A stretch of 22,965 nt of DNA from Multiplicimicrobium sp043718225. Lineage in GTDB: Bacteria > Omnitrophota > Omnitrophia > Omnitrophales > Aquincolibacteriaceae. The number at the start of each line of letters is the position of its first letter. The first letter of the stretch is position 1. The position numbers were made by a program, and so were the translations under genes. The stretch lies in NCBI GenBank assembly GCA_043718225.1, contig JAYSWD010000049.1, positions 1 to 22,965 on the forward strand. The letters run 5' to 3'. The notes below the pieces were generated by a model. The model was not told where the DNA came from. It was given only the letters and a program-made list of their open reading frames with translations, and made no database searches. Below are positions 1-12,900 of this stretch, one piece after another.

Positions 1-1
1 T

Positions 2-907
2 CACGAAGCCGTGCGAATTATGAATCCTAATGCCGATTACCATGCTCAGCAAATTATTGGTTTAATTCGAAACACTATTCAAAGCCTAGCTAAGGAAGAC
101 GCAAAATACGAAGTTGCTTTGCCCCTGGTTGATTTAATCGAAGAGTGGATTGTGACCGAACTTCGGGAAAAGGAGAAGGTCTACAGCGAAGACGAAAATA
201 TTTTTTCGAAGTTTAATGGCTGGAAGCCTTCCGCTGATTTTTCTTCGTCGATTGTCATTCCCAAGACAAAAAAAACGGGCAGTGTCAAAGTGCGCCGTGA
301 ACAATTAATCTCAGGCGGGCGAGATTTTACGCAGCTGGGACAAATCGACGCGAAAAAACAAAAGGAATTGGTTGCGCTTGGTTTTCAAAATTACATTGCT
401 CAATTAACCAATCCGAATATTTTGACCGTGCGCGTCCACTCTGATATTTCTATCGGAAATTTACGTGAAACGGCAGACGGTAACCTGGCCATTCTTGATC
501 GGAACATGTTTTTAAAATTCAACATAGCAGAGCGATTATTTTTAGGAGCGCTGCAGCAATCGCAACCATCTGAGCGCATCGACTTATTTTATAAATGGCT
601 GACATGGCTTCAAGAAAATAAAACACAAAAGCATGTTGGGCAAGCTGCTTTTGAAGCGGAAGTTTTACGATTAATGAAAGACAAAGACGAGGATGAGATG
701 CTCAAGGCGCTCGTTATCGCTGCACAAAAGTACAAACTTAAAGTCCCACTCAAGTTCAATCTCTTGTTTAAGAACTTTAATGCGTGGAACCAAATTGCAA
801 AATCGGTTGGATTTCAATCATTACAAGAAGCTGCCCAATATAGCCCTATAACTGGTCGTGCCGAACTACGCGCTCAGGTTTCTGATCAAAGAGCTAGCGA
901 TGTCGCC
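2..907 (+). other. Giant protein module 0: degenerate ABC1/UbiB-like kinase end
   Basis: Residues 1-299. A segment at nt 431-508 reads like the catalytic loop and metal-binding region of ABC1/UbiB atypical kinases. H143-x-D145 followed by IGN at 148-150 resembles the family's HADPHPGN loop. A downstream LDRN (D163) sits where the family has DFG. Two changes make it look inactive or divergent: the loop has lost its prolines, and DFG is replaced by DRN. The following 130 residues are helical and unrecognised. If the match is right, the N-lobe of this kinase-like domain must lie to the left of the window, which supports a 5'-partial gene. The assignment rests on one motif pair and is moderate at best. 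Confidence 0.45.
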
Positions 908-3900
908 CGCTCCGAATTCCGCACGAAACCCGGTTCTCCGGCCTCCGAACTCGGGGCTAGCAATCGCTCCGTAATGCGCAATGTCGCGTTGAGTCTTGTT
1001 GCGGCATTGTTAACTGCCTTACCGGCTTCTGCGCAAAAACCGAATTTATCACAACCCCTGACGGAAGCTCCGTTAACGCCGTCATGGGCCGTTCCGCCAT
1101 CCGGTTTGAAGTTCCCATCACTTGAAAAGAGAGCCGAAATTGATAAATTTACTCAAGAAAACTTTGCAGAGACGCGGAGAAAAGATATCGAAAAAGGAAA
1201 TAATATTGGAATGCGGTTTTACGTGATCGCTTTAGCAGGAAAAGTTTTTCAAATACCAACACCTCTTCCAGAGAAAAGTATTAGCCTGCTCGCGTCGAAA
1301 TTTTCTCAGCCCGCGAACGCAGGCAAAGAACCGACTCTGTTGGATTTGCTTGTTGGTACCGCGATAGAAATTAAAGCCAATAAATTAAAGCGTGATGAGG
1401 AGATTTTTTGGGCTGGCCTGCGTGCCACGGAAAATAAAATATTGACCGGAATCAGTCCTCAAAGTTTTATTTCAAAATTTCGATCCCGCTCCGAAATGCG
1501 GGTGGGCAACGGGACAATGTCTTGGAAGAGATGGCGCTCACTTACTTGGCCGGCATTTACCGCAGCTATCGTGAGCGGCGTGGCGACTGTTTTAGAGGTT
1601 GTCTTTTTTCCGGCGCTGTTTTTTTTGGTCGTTGTATCACAAAAAATTAAGTATGCTTTCTCACGTTTGCACTTCTTTCGCGCAGACCCCGCCAGAAAGC
1701 CCGCTGATCTAGCTCAGCCCCCCGGGGTGACTGGTTCTCCCAAGACGGATACGTCAGTGCGCTCCGAAGCGCAGGCTTCATCAAGGCGGACGACAAATTA
1801 CGAATTTACAAAGAAACAAACACGAAGAGATTTTGTAAAAATGGGAGCCGCTTTTTCCGGTTCGGTAGCTTTCGCCGGTTATCTTGCCTCAACTCAGAAA
1901 ATGAAAGCGGCGGCCGTGCCGGAGAATTTGCAGGTTCGCTTGAGTAATGCGTTGGTTCGGATTGCCGGTAAATTGGAGAAATCCGCAAATGCCGAATACC
2001 GCCAATATGGAGCTGTTTTGAAGGTTATAGCCAACGAGACCGTGGTGGATGAAATTTCGCCTGTTTCTGCGGACTATAAAATGAACAAAGACGGTTCGCT
2101 CAAAATGGATACACGGACGGGGCTGGTTCAATTCAATCTGACATTCCACCGCGAATTTGCCGCCGAAATTGTTAACTTGATTGATGATTCAAAAATCCAA
2201 CAGGAGGCTGAGGATGTATTAATAACAGGATTGGTTGTTAAGGAAATTTCAGGCATGACGGTCTTGAGCCAAAATCCGCATTGGAATGAAGTGTTGAATT
2301 ACATTGAAGATTTACTGAAGAAACATATCAAAGAAAAATATCCGAATGGGAATGTTTCAACGGAACTGCTCGCAGTAGATACTCATTTGCAGGCGCTGGT
2401 TAAACTCTATACGCTCATGTATGCGACTTATGAAACAGCAGGATATGTCGCATTGGCAAATTTCGCGGCTAAACCCAATTTGAAAGATCCGTTGGCAAAA
2501 CTTCAGAAAGCTGCCGGCAAAAAAGGCTATACGCCGAGCTTGTTGTATCTATTAACTTCACGGCGGCAGTGGGATTCAACGATCTCAGTTCAAAATCAAC
2601 GTTTCCGGGAAATGATAGAACATTTGCTCGCTGCTTTTCATGCTGAATCGGACGCCTTTAATATACACATTTTTCATCTCGCGACTTATCTGGAGGCCAT
2701 GTCCGGAAACTTAAAAATTTCAAAAGATAAAAATAATAAAAGAAAGATCGAATTATCGCGTGATCCTAAAACAGGGCTTCCTACGAATGAAGTTTTTCCG
2801 TATTTAAAAATAGATTGGGAAAAATTGCCACGTGACAAAGACGCAGTCGATTTAATTTTAAAAACATTAAAAGGAAAATCCCGCTCCGAAGCGCGAAATT
2901 TTACCGATCCTGAAATCCGTTGGACGATTCATGATGTGCTTCAAAGCGAATCGGTTGAATCGTTGCAACACGGAGATATTTTTACCTCTGAATTTTGGAC
3001 GCCTTATTTTAATTACAACTACGCGTATGCAGATAGAGCGGTTGAAATTTTGAAGGAAATCGCAGCAATTCATGCCGGTGATACGAAAGCTTATTTTGCC
3101 GAAATCGCGCGAAAGGCGGTGGAGTCGGTGCCTCGGCCGATTTATAAAACAGACCTGGAAATCTTGTCGGAAGTTGCGCAAGACCAGGGTCGAATTGAGG
3201 ACCTAGCCGGCCTCATGGCAAGTTCGTACGAAAGGACAGTTGATTTTCTTGAAACGGATGCGGTTGTTACAAAGCCATGGGCGTTAAAATTTTTAGCTGA
3301 GAGGGTCAAAGCCGACCAACTTCTTGAGCTCGCTAGGGACTTTGTGGATTTTCAAATGAATCGCGCATCGGAAGTTTTACAGGAAAGATATTCTGCAGAT
3401 GAAATCACAGCATTGCTCAATCAACGATTAAAGGAAATGGAGGCTGCCTTGCAATGGCAGTCGGGCGATCCGGCAGAAATTCTTAATCATCTTGCTTTTG
3501 TAATGCAGATTTATTTAGCAAATGCCGCCTATCAAACAATGGTGAAGCCCTCAGTGGTTTCTTTTATGGAATTTGGCTGGGAGGGTGATTTCCGTCTCAA
3601 GCCTATTCGAAGCTTACCCCGGTCTTTCCTCGATTCCAATATTTATAAAAAATTACTCGCACTTGATTCAACGATTGAAATGATTGATCCTCCGGGTAAC
3701 TTGAAGCAATTAATTTCTAAAGTGCCGCGTTCGAGCGAAAATGAACTTAAAACTGCCTATAACTTATTTCTTCTACATAATCAAATTGCACATGAGTTTA
3801 ACTTGCCGAAAATGACCCGGGCAGGCTTTAAGGCTTCTCTGATAAAGTTATCAACTCCGCGCTCTGAAATGCGATTTGTTCTGCTTGGGTTCGCAGCGGT

Positions 3901-6900
3901 GGGCTTTGTACTATTGGGTGCTGAAGCGATAGACAAGACAGAACGCAAAGAACCCCCAAAGAAGCTTCCTGGCAGCGCTCCCAACCAAACCTCTAAAAGC
4001 GCTGCCTTGCTGCAATTTGAAGATGTGTTGAGGCAATTGCTCAATTACAAAAACTCATCCGACTCAATATTAAAAAACAAAGCCGACCATATAAAATTAT
4101 TAACTCGACTCACGCCGGCTGAAAAAAGGGATGCGCTGGCGAAGTTGGCCGAGACTTTTAATGCCTTTAAGGAATATTTGCATATCTCGAAATACCGGAA
4201 TGAAATTATTTCTCGCTTAGTGAATACGGTCGAATATATGAGCGCATTGGAAAATATTGAGGAAGCGTTCACTTTGCTTCGGGACATTGCGATTTCGGAT
4301 GCAAATGACAAAGTTCGTGACGCTGCCCTTGCTGCACTTGAAACATGGCTGGAAAATTCCCGATCGCCTGACGCCAAAAAACTGATCGAATTAAAAAGGC
4401 AGCTTGAATTGCTAAATAATAAGAGTAAGAACGCTACAAAGAAACGAATCGACACCATTATTAAAAATATTGAAGAAAAGCTTGAATTTATACAGCCTAA
4501 CGATGGAAACAAACGGCTACCCGAGCTCCGGAAGCGAGTTGTCGAAGTCGGTCAACGCGGCAATCCGCTTAAAGGACCCAGCGCGAGCCTTGGTCTTTTC
4601 ACTCAAGAGGGGCTGACCCTCGTGGCGCCCTCGCTTCTTGCGCAGCGCTCCGAATCGCGGGCTACCGAGCTTTTTCCGGTTGAGGAAATTGTCGCGGAAA
4701 AAAAGTGGCGCATGCTGCGTGTGTTGTCCGAAGAAATTTTGGGCGTTGAATTTGGAATGGATTGGGAAGAATTCAAAGAAGAATTTTTGGCCGAGTTTCC
4801 GCTGCTCACGATTCCTCAAGCGCTCGAAAAAATTTTAACGAATTATTATCAAGGCGATAAAGAATTCGCAAAATCAATGGATGCCGCAATGAATATCTTT
4901 GAGCGGTTAATAGTAAATAAATCGGTAGAAGAGGCTTTGTCTGATCAAGAAATGCTGCCTCTAATATCAGAACTCCAAAAAGAAATGGGAAAAACAGTCG
5001 GGCCTTTAGTTGGTTTTGCTCAATCTTCCGAAAGACGCCGACAATCTCTTTTGATCAGAGAGGATCTTCTTCGTTTAGCAACAATCGCTGCTCAGCTTGG
5101 GAAGTGGGAGACCGCAGAACGGCCTGCACGTGTCGCGCGCTTATTAAGGAGCCAAAAATCTATAACAGCTCTCGCCAAAGAGCTTGGCACAACGCATATG
5201 ACCTTGGCTAAAGACCTTAAATTTCTTATCGCTCCTGTTAAGCAGTTCGCGGCTGAAGACAGTGCGGAACAAGCAAATATTGTTACGACAAATTTAAAAA
5301 AGACAGCAGCAACCGATCCGCAAGAAGTAGCGAAAAAAATTGAGATGTTTGAGGTTTATAAAAACACTCACTTCATAGAATATGCAAAAGCCGCCGTGAG
5401 GGAATTATTCGAACTTGCGAAGGTTTCCCCATCTTTTACTTCCAATTTTGGTCTTAATGTACGAAATCGTTGGGTGGCAGCGAACCATGCCGGATGGACT
5501 GATGAAAAAGGTGATTTTTTGGATAATGTGCACCATAAGTTGGCGGCCTTTATTCAGTTCACTGATTCGGCTAACGGCACAGCTGAGGTACAGGCCCGAG
5601 TGAGCCAAATAAATTGGGAGCGAAATCAAAAAATTGGCGAGGTTCAACTCTTGCTCGCCAATAAAAAAATTGAGAAGGCCAAGCTTGAGATTGAGGAAAG
5701 AGAGATTGCGGACCGGTTGCTGACTAATTTAGAAGAATATAGCGCGGCGCGTGACGCAAATAAGCGGCAAGTCCCGCCGCGGCAGAAGTTCGCACCACTT
5801 GAGCATGATTCAAATACGATTGAATCGGGGCTGCCAGATGAAGAAAGACTTGAGCTGCTCTCTAAAAAAACGGCGGCTTGGGCAAAAGAAACCACCTGGA
5901 CTGAAATAGAAAAGCGCGCCTTCGTTCTTTATCTTCAAGGGCGCAAGCCGAAGAGAATTGGTCAAGAAACAGGACTTTCTCTTGCTGAGTCGAAAGCCGC
6001 GGTAAAAAAAGTATCCGGAGAAATCAGGGGCTGGATTGAATTGGGCGTCTTTGCTGGCTTAGGAAACGCAGCTGAAGTTTATGGCGCATTTGCGAAAATA
6101 TTAAATCGCTCCGAAATGCGGGATTCGGAAACCGGCCCCGACCCGCTTGGTTTAGTTGGCTTACTTAAGAAAGAAGTTATGAGAACAGTAAACACCCCCG
6201 CCTTGATGGAAAGGCAAAACAGACGTTTTCCTGATGGAAAGGGCGGTTTTCTAACACCAGCACAATATTATACCGGCCCTAATTTTAATTATGATACCTC
6301 TGACGCTACGTTTGGTTTTGCCCGCTCCGAAACGCGGATTCATATTCAATGGCATGCTGTGGCTAATGCCGTTAGTAGTATTGCCTTTAAAGCAATGCGT
6401 GCAAAATCAACGGCAGAATTGCGGCAAGAATTGGGGGCGCAGATTGCTAATTATGCTGGCGGGGAGAGCTGGTCAGCACAAGCGGGATGGAAACGCCAGT
6501 CTGAGTACGAATTAGGAATATTTGATTTGGTCATGAAAAACTTAGAACTGAGTGGATTTCCCGATCGGGATATTTTGAGTGTGCTGAGCCGATTGGAGGA
6601 TCTTGGAAATAAACGCATTGTGTTACTAATTCTACTTCGACTGATTGTTGGTCAACTTAATGAAAGTGAAACTTTGGATTGGTATGCGCTCCAAGAAATT
6701 CTCCGCGAACCAGTCGAGTTTGGTCCGCCTCAATTTATCCAAGATATATCTTTTGACTCTGCATATCCCGAATTAATCCGTCGAGCCATTGGAAGACAAG
6801 GCACGGGCGAAAAATTTAATAAAGAGGAATTAATGCAGACGATCGAGGTTTTAAATGATTTTGAAAAATTCTTTATTCGTGAAATTAAAGCAAAAAAATT

Positions 6901-9900
6901 GTTTCCCTCGAGCACTGCTGAAAACACGCGTGATTTTTGGAGTAAACGGGGTTTTGGCGGATGGGATACGGCACTTGCAGTTAATATCTATACAAAACTG
7001 GACAATCCCGCGAACGAAGCTCAATTGGATGCGGCACTGAAAAGAAATCGCGGAGTCATTGCGCAGGTCAACCAGATGGCAGTGAAAATGGGGTCAGAAT
7101 TTTTTAAACAAGATATTTATAATCCCGCGTTCTGGCAAACACAAGGCATGGAAGAAGCGCAAGCGCGGGTCGCCGTTCGGATGATACGTTATGCGTTGAA
7201 TGAAATGGGGGTTTCGCAAAGTCCTAATAGTTTCAATCCGCAGCAATTTCGACCGGGGAATACTTCCGGATGGGAGAGTTTATCTAATCCGCGCTATTTC
7301 GCAGCTGCATTTATGGAAGATTATGCTTCGCGCAGGACGGCAGATTCAGAGGATGTCTCTTCTTGGGCGACGGCAGCTTTTTGGTCTGATAATTTTGGTT
7401 TTATTGAAAAGGATGCGCAGTACTTAGCCAATATCATCACAAAGATAACCGATTATAAAAAAATTAATTTGAAACAACCGGTAAGCCAAAGCCAAATTCT
7501 TGAAATTTCTGCAGTAACAGCTGACTTGTTAAAAATGCTGAGTGCCTATTTTGATTTTTTAGCCGACGAAGATGAATTAGACCGGCAAAGTGGCGATACG
7601 TTAACGGACTCAATCATAAGGGAGTGGCAGCTTTCAAGAAACGATCAAACTTTGACGCGTTGGGTCTTATTGGAGTCCGAGCGCGTTGTGTTCGGTCAAA
7701 TTAATCAGGATACTCCAGCCAAAGAGGCGCGATTGGCACACGCTTTACCAAATCAGGCAGCTTATTTGCGTGATGTTGCTGCTACGGCTTCCAGTCTCCG
7801 AATGCGTTTATTTCTTTTTCTAAGAAACAATAATTCCGCCAAACCTGAACAAATTCGGGAATATTTCGGAAATATGTTGGGAGGCGGAGATACCGTCGCA
7901 GCATTGGCCGAAGGACTTCATAAAGTAGCGCAAGATATTATTTCAGGTCTTAATAAACTGGATCAATATCATTTGATTTCTTCGTATGCAGGGCATGTAA
8001 AAATGAATCGTGGAGATATTAAAAATGCTTTTTATCTTAATCCACGCGTTATGGCGGTATTTCTTCTGGAACAGCAGTATCGGGCAATGGAGAACGCGCC
8101 TGACGTTCCGGTCAATCTTGCGGATGCGTTGACTCCTCATGGCCTTTGGGCTGCAAAGTTGGGGATTGGTGAATATTCGTGGCGTCGGTTAGTTTACATG
8201 ATTGCCAAAGCAGCGCAATTGAAAGGATTTAATTACGCACAGTTAAATAGAGATCAAGTCAAAGAGCTGATGTATGCACTAAAGAACGTGGGACTGATCG
8301 TAGCCGACTATGAGCAATGGAATGCAATGGCCGAAGCTACAAGACCACGCAGTGAACCTCAAGACGCCGCAGCTTCTGGCGCGCTTTCTCTTTGGCAACA
8401 AACGGCAGGTGCTGCCGCGGCGACAGCAGAAACTACTCAGAAGGGACTGCCAAACGAAAAATTTTTTAGACCTTTGGGTTTCGACGATTTGGATATTCTT
8501 TTAGCCAATACTGTTTATTTCGCCGCGATTAATGCTTTGGAGAAGACAGTGTCCTTGCCCAAGAGTGGTAAATATCCTCCTGAGACTATAGTAGCTTGGA
8601 TTCGGAATTATTACGGCCGCTCCGAAGCGCGGGACGGTAAACCTGACACTTCTGGAAATACTCCGGGTTCCGCGGGTTTTGCTCGCCCAAGTATTACTGA
8701 AGATTTCGACGACCATTCGTTCGGGAGGCATTTTAATAATATGGCCACACATGCAATGGAAATGAAACATTGGGGTGCACAGCGCCGCGTCGTTCATTGG
8801 GGGAGGTCCGGTGTTGATTACACATGGGACCCGGAAAATCACTTATTTGCGAGTATTATAGAAGATGAGAGCACAGGAGTTTGGCGGCTTGGTATTATGA
8901 AATTGCAACCGTTTAACTACGACTATAGATCTTTGAGCGAATTAGTTTTTCATGAAAGGTTTCTCGGTAGCAGCTATCTTTATTCTTTAGACATTCCTTT
9001 TTCGCCTTTAGATAGTGAAGAAGTGATTCGTCGGAGCAGGAAGAAACCAAATTCTTTAAAGTTTGTTAAAAAAGATGGGTTTACGGTTCTTCAGGCCAGA
9101 AATCAAAATAATGTGACAGTTGAATTACAAGTTCGCTCTGACGAAGTACGAAGTTGGAAGATTAGCACCAGACTCAATGTTGTTTTTGATGACGGATTTT
9201 ATACTTCAGCGCAAGCCCAAGAAGCTTCTGATCAAGTAGTGATTGATCATGTTTATGAATCTCTAGAAAGACTTTTAGAAAAACGTAAAGATGTTGAAGC
9301 TTCTTATGAAGCAAAGCTGAGCGAGGCTTGGAAAAATCCGTTGTTGGCCCTTGAAGAAGATAAAATCAAAGCTTCCGACATTGACTGGACTCGAGAGCTT
9401 TATAGGCGCGTTATGTTTGAAGATAGTTGGAGGATAGAGAATGTCATTAAGAATTATTTTGGAGAAGCGGGGACTGACCATAAAGATTCTAAGTTGTATT
9501 TCGAGCTTTCCGTTTTAGAGATCATGGGCTGGATTTTGTTAAGAATGTGGAATGAAAATTCAGCAGGAAACTTGGAGCGCATGCAAAGACTTTTCACAAA
9601 GGCTTTTCATAGCGGAGAAGGAACGGGGCTTCATTATTTTAAGCACCCCAGCGCATTTTTGGGAGTTGTCGTTTCTGATGTGAATGTTCCTGCCAATTAC
9701 CATGAATTAGGTCCAGAAGTTGCGCAAGCGCCTCTTGCCGCAAAAATTGAGACAGCTCTTATTTCGCTTCAAATTACACTCGCGCATGTCGCCCCTGGGA
9801 TTCAAAGCGATGGGTCTAAAACCACTGGGATTATGGACCCCTTTGATTATGCAGGGCTTCTTAAGCATGCTTTCCATTTATTAGGTTTTTACCAGGAGCT

Positions 9901-12900
9901 TTTTAAGACGGGTGATTTATTAGAAGATGAAAAAAAGCAATATCGGCTTAGAATTGCGGAGGCTATCTTGCTCATGATGTCACAAACTAAGGTAGGCTAT
10001 AAAAATATAGGGGAAGCACTTTTTCTTGATACTGCCGAAAAGGGTTGGTCGGGTTTATTTCCTGACGAATCTCTTCTTAGCGATGGTGTTAACCTCGTAG
10101 CTCACAGAGAAACTATTCAACTCTATCGGGCAATTCTTTATGAGGGAGGTTTTTTAAGTTCTTTAGCTGATGATATGGAGGAAGTCATTGCTTTTCATAA
10201 AAAGCATGTTCGTAATCCTTCCGGCATGTCTAGCTCCGTTGGGTATGAGGCATTATTTAGTTTAGTGAGTGCTTACACTCGACGTAAAGATGCTCAAAGT
10301 TATGGCGACATTGCAATGCCTCAAGGTGCTTTGGATTTAACTGTGGAAGACCAGTTTTCAGGACTGAGTCCTCATCCTTCTTATGTTCCGTGGTTTCAAT
10401 CCATGTATCCTGATACACCTATGGATTCTAGTGAGCTTGCCGCGTCTGTTTGGAATCGCTTTGATGCGATTGCGCAGCGCATACGAAAACTAGAAAGTAT
10501 GAACCGGGCCAAGGTGCCGTCGGACCCAGGACAGGTTGCGGAGGTTAGTCGCTCCGAACTCAGTACGAAACCCGGTTCTTCGGCCTCTGACCTCGGGGCT
10601 AATCAAGCCCGCTCCGAAGCACGAATAAAAAAAGTAGATGCATCAGATGAGGGCAAACAAAAGCAAGGTGCTCAAATTACAAAAACTGTTTTCTCGTGGG
10701 ATGATGCTAAGGGCTTAACTTTTGAAGGCGTTGAGACATTGCGTTCCGAGCCTCTTAACCAAATTATCCAAAAAGAATTTCAGAATATTGCTAAAACTTT
10801 AGATCTACGAAAGCTCGTTTTTCTTGCGTCGCGCTATAGTCTTGATTTGAAAAATATTATTTGGGGTTTAATCGGGGCAGGGCTAAGCAAACAATTTGAT
10901 CAGGCAGAGGTTGAAAAGGCTATTGATGCACAAATCCTCGAATATATTGACGATCTAGCAGGCAATGATGATGATGAATATGTAAAGGTAAAACCTGCAG
11001 AGGAAGACGGTTCTCAGTCACACGGGCCACACTACTATGATCCACCCACTCATGATGACCCACCCGATCATGACCCGCCCGATTTATCGCAAGACGATAT
11101 CAGGAAAATTGCGGGAAATATTGATAAGAGATTACAGGAACTTGAAAGAAACAAAATAATTGACCGAGCGCTTCTTGGTTTTGCCCGCCGCCAAGCTGGA
11201 ATTTTTATATCAAAATTGGAAGAAAATTACTTCTTTAAAAAGCACTACAGCGCGAATCCAGACGCATTTACCGGCCCAAACGCGGCTGCTGCTTTGAATA
11301 GTATCCTTGAAAACGAAAAAGAACCCCTCGTTTTAGTGGCGCTTCAAAATGTTCTTGAGAAAGTGACGTTAGCCGTTGTACTCCAAGAAAAATTGCATAA
11401 TCAGGGTATTCGCCGAGAAACATTTCTTAACCTTTACCAATTAATAGGTGTGAACAGAATGTTGGAACAAAAAAAGGTTGTTCTTGGCGATGAAATGGGT
11501 TTGGGCAAAACACTTGAAACGATTGCGGCTTTTCTTGGATCGGGCGCGTCAGAAATGGCTGTTTTTGCGCCTAATCTTGCAGTGAATCGATGGATTGAAG
11601 ATCTCATGGATCACACAGACACTCCCATCGAATTGGTATTGCTAAACGATGGGGGTGAATTGCCCGCGCATATCAAAGGTAACAAAAAAATTACAATTAA
11701 AAGATTTAAAAAATCCGCAGAAACCTATGAATACTTACTATCGAGTCGATCACCACCTCCGGTGGGAGTGAAACGATTTCTTATAATGAATTATGAAAGA
11801 CTGCCTTGGTTTGAGAAATATCGTAAAGCGCATCAACGCGAAAGCCCGGCGTTTGAGTTTATTGCACTGGATGAAGCTCACTATCTTAAAAAATCGAGCG
11901 GCGCAACATCAAGAGCTGTGTTTGGTAGTCAAAAGGAGCCGAAAGGCTTTGAGGCCAATTATAAAATTGTGATGTCGGGGACACCGCTTGAAAATGGGCC
12001 TAGAGATTTATTGGCACCCTTAAAGTATTTGGCTCAGGGCGGCACGAGTGACGCAGAGCTTTTTTCCCAGGCTATTGACCCGCGGCAATTTGCTCGATTA
12101 TTTAAAAAATCAAATATTGCTCAGCTGGCGCTACTGTTTACATATCTTGCCGAACGCATGATTCGACGCCTTAAGGATGATGTCATGACCGGTCTTCCGG
12201 AAAAGAAATTCATCACAGTAAAATTGAACCCAATCCGAGGAACGATGACAGTCGGGGATAAGACGGAAGACCTTCATGGAGATTACCGCCGTCTGACTGA
12301 TCTTTACGAGCTAGTTCTTTCTGATCCCGCCGCTTTTGAACAACAGTTTGTTCATCAAATTCCTTTGGAGGAAGATAAGTTTGATGATGAGCCGACGGTT
12401 ATGGTTGATGATAATGACGACATCACCACTTCAAGATCAACGCAAATTATTCGACTTGAACAAACGGCAATTGACCCGGGAATTTTTGGTGTTGAGGGCG
12501 ACTCGATTAAATTCGATGCTGCCGCGCGTATGATTCAAGAAAGAATGGAGCAAGGCAAATCTGTTATTGTATTCACCCCCTACCGAACAGCCGCAACAAG
12601 ATTGCGTGATTTTTTAAATCGCAAAGGGTTTCGAAATTACATTGCCTATATTGATGGTGGTGTTGCCAAAGATGTGCGGCAGGCTGAAATTCAGCGCTTT
12701 CAGTCAAAGCAGGCGCGCATTTTTATTGCCACCACGGCGACTAGCGGAGTGGGAATTAACTTAACGCAGGCCGACACAATTATTTGGCTAAACGGGACAT
12801 GGAAACCCTCAACAGATAATCAGGCGATTGATCGAGCGCATCGGTATGATCCTGTGAGGAATTATCCAGGGAAAGAACTCGAAATTATCAGCCTGCAGAT

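Noticed and set aside
974..1499. Internal translation starts at the Met of RSVMR/RSEMR
   Set aside because: There is no purine-rich ribosome binding site before the ATG codons at 974 or 1496, so independent initiation of the modules is not supported by sequence.
4045..4512. 155-residue reading frame on the minus strand
   Set aside because: It lies wholly inside the giant gene, is Ser/Ala/Phe-rich with no family motif, and is a shadow of the coding strand. The same applies to the other minus-strand and offset frames within 11-17641.
9134..9154. RSDEVRS, similar to the RSExR motif
   Set aside because: It has an extra residue, different codons (CGC TCT GAC) and lies within a folded-looking module rather than at a linker, so it is probably a chance match.
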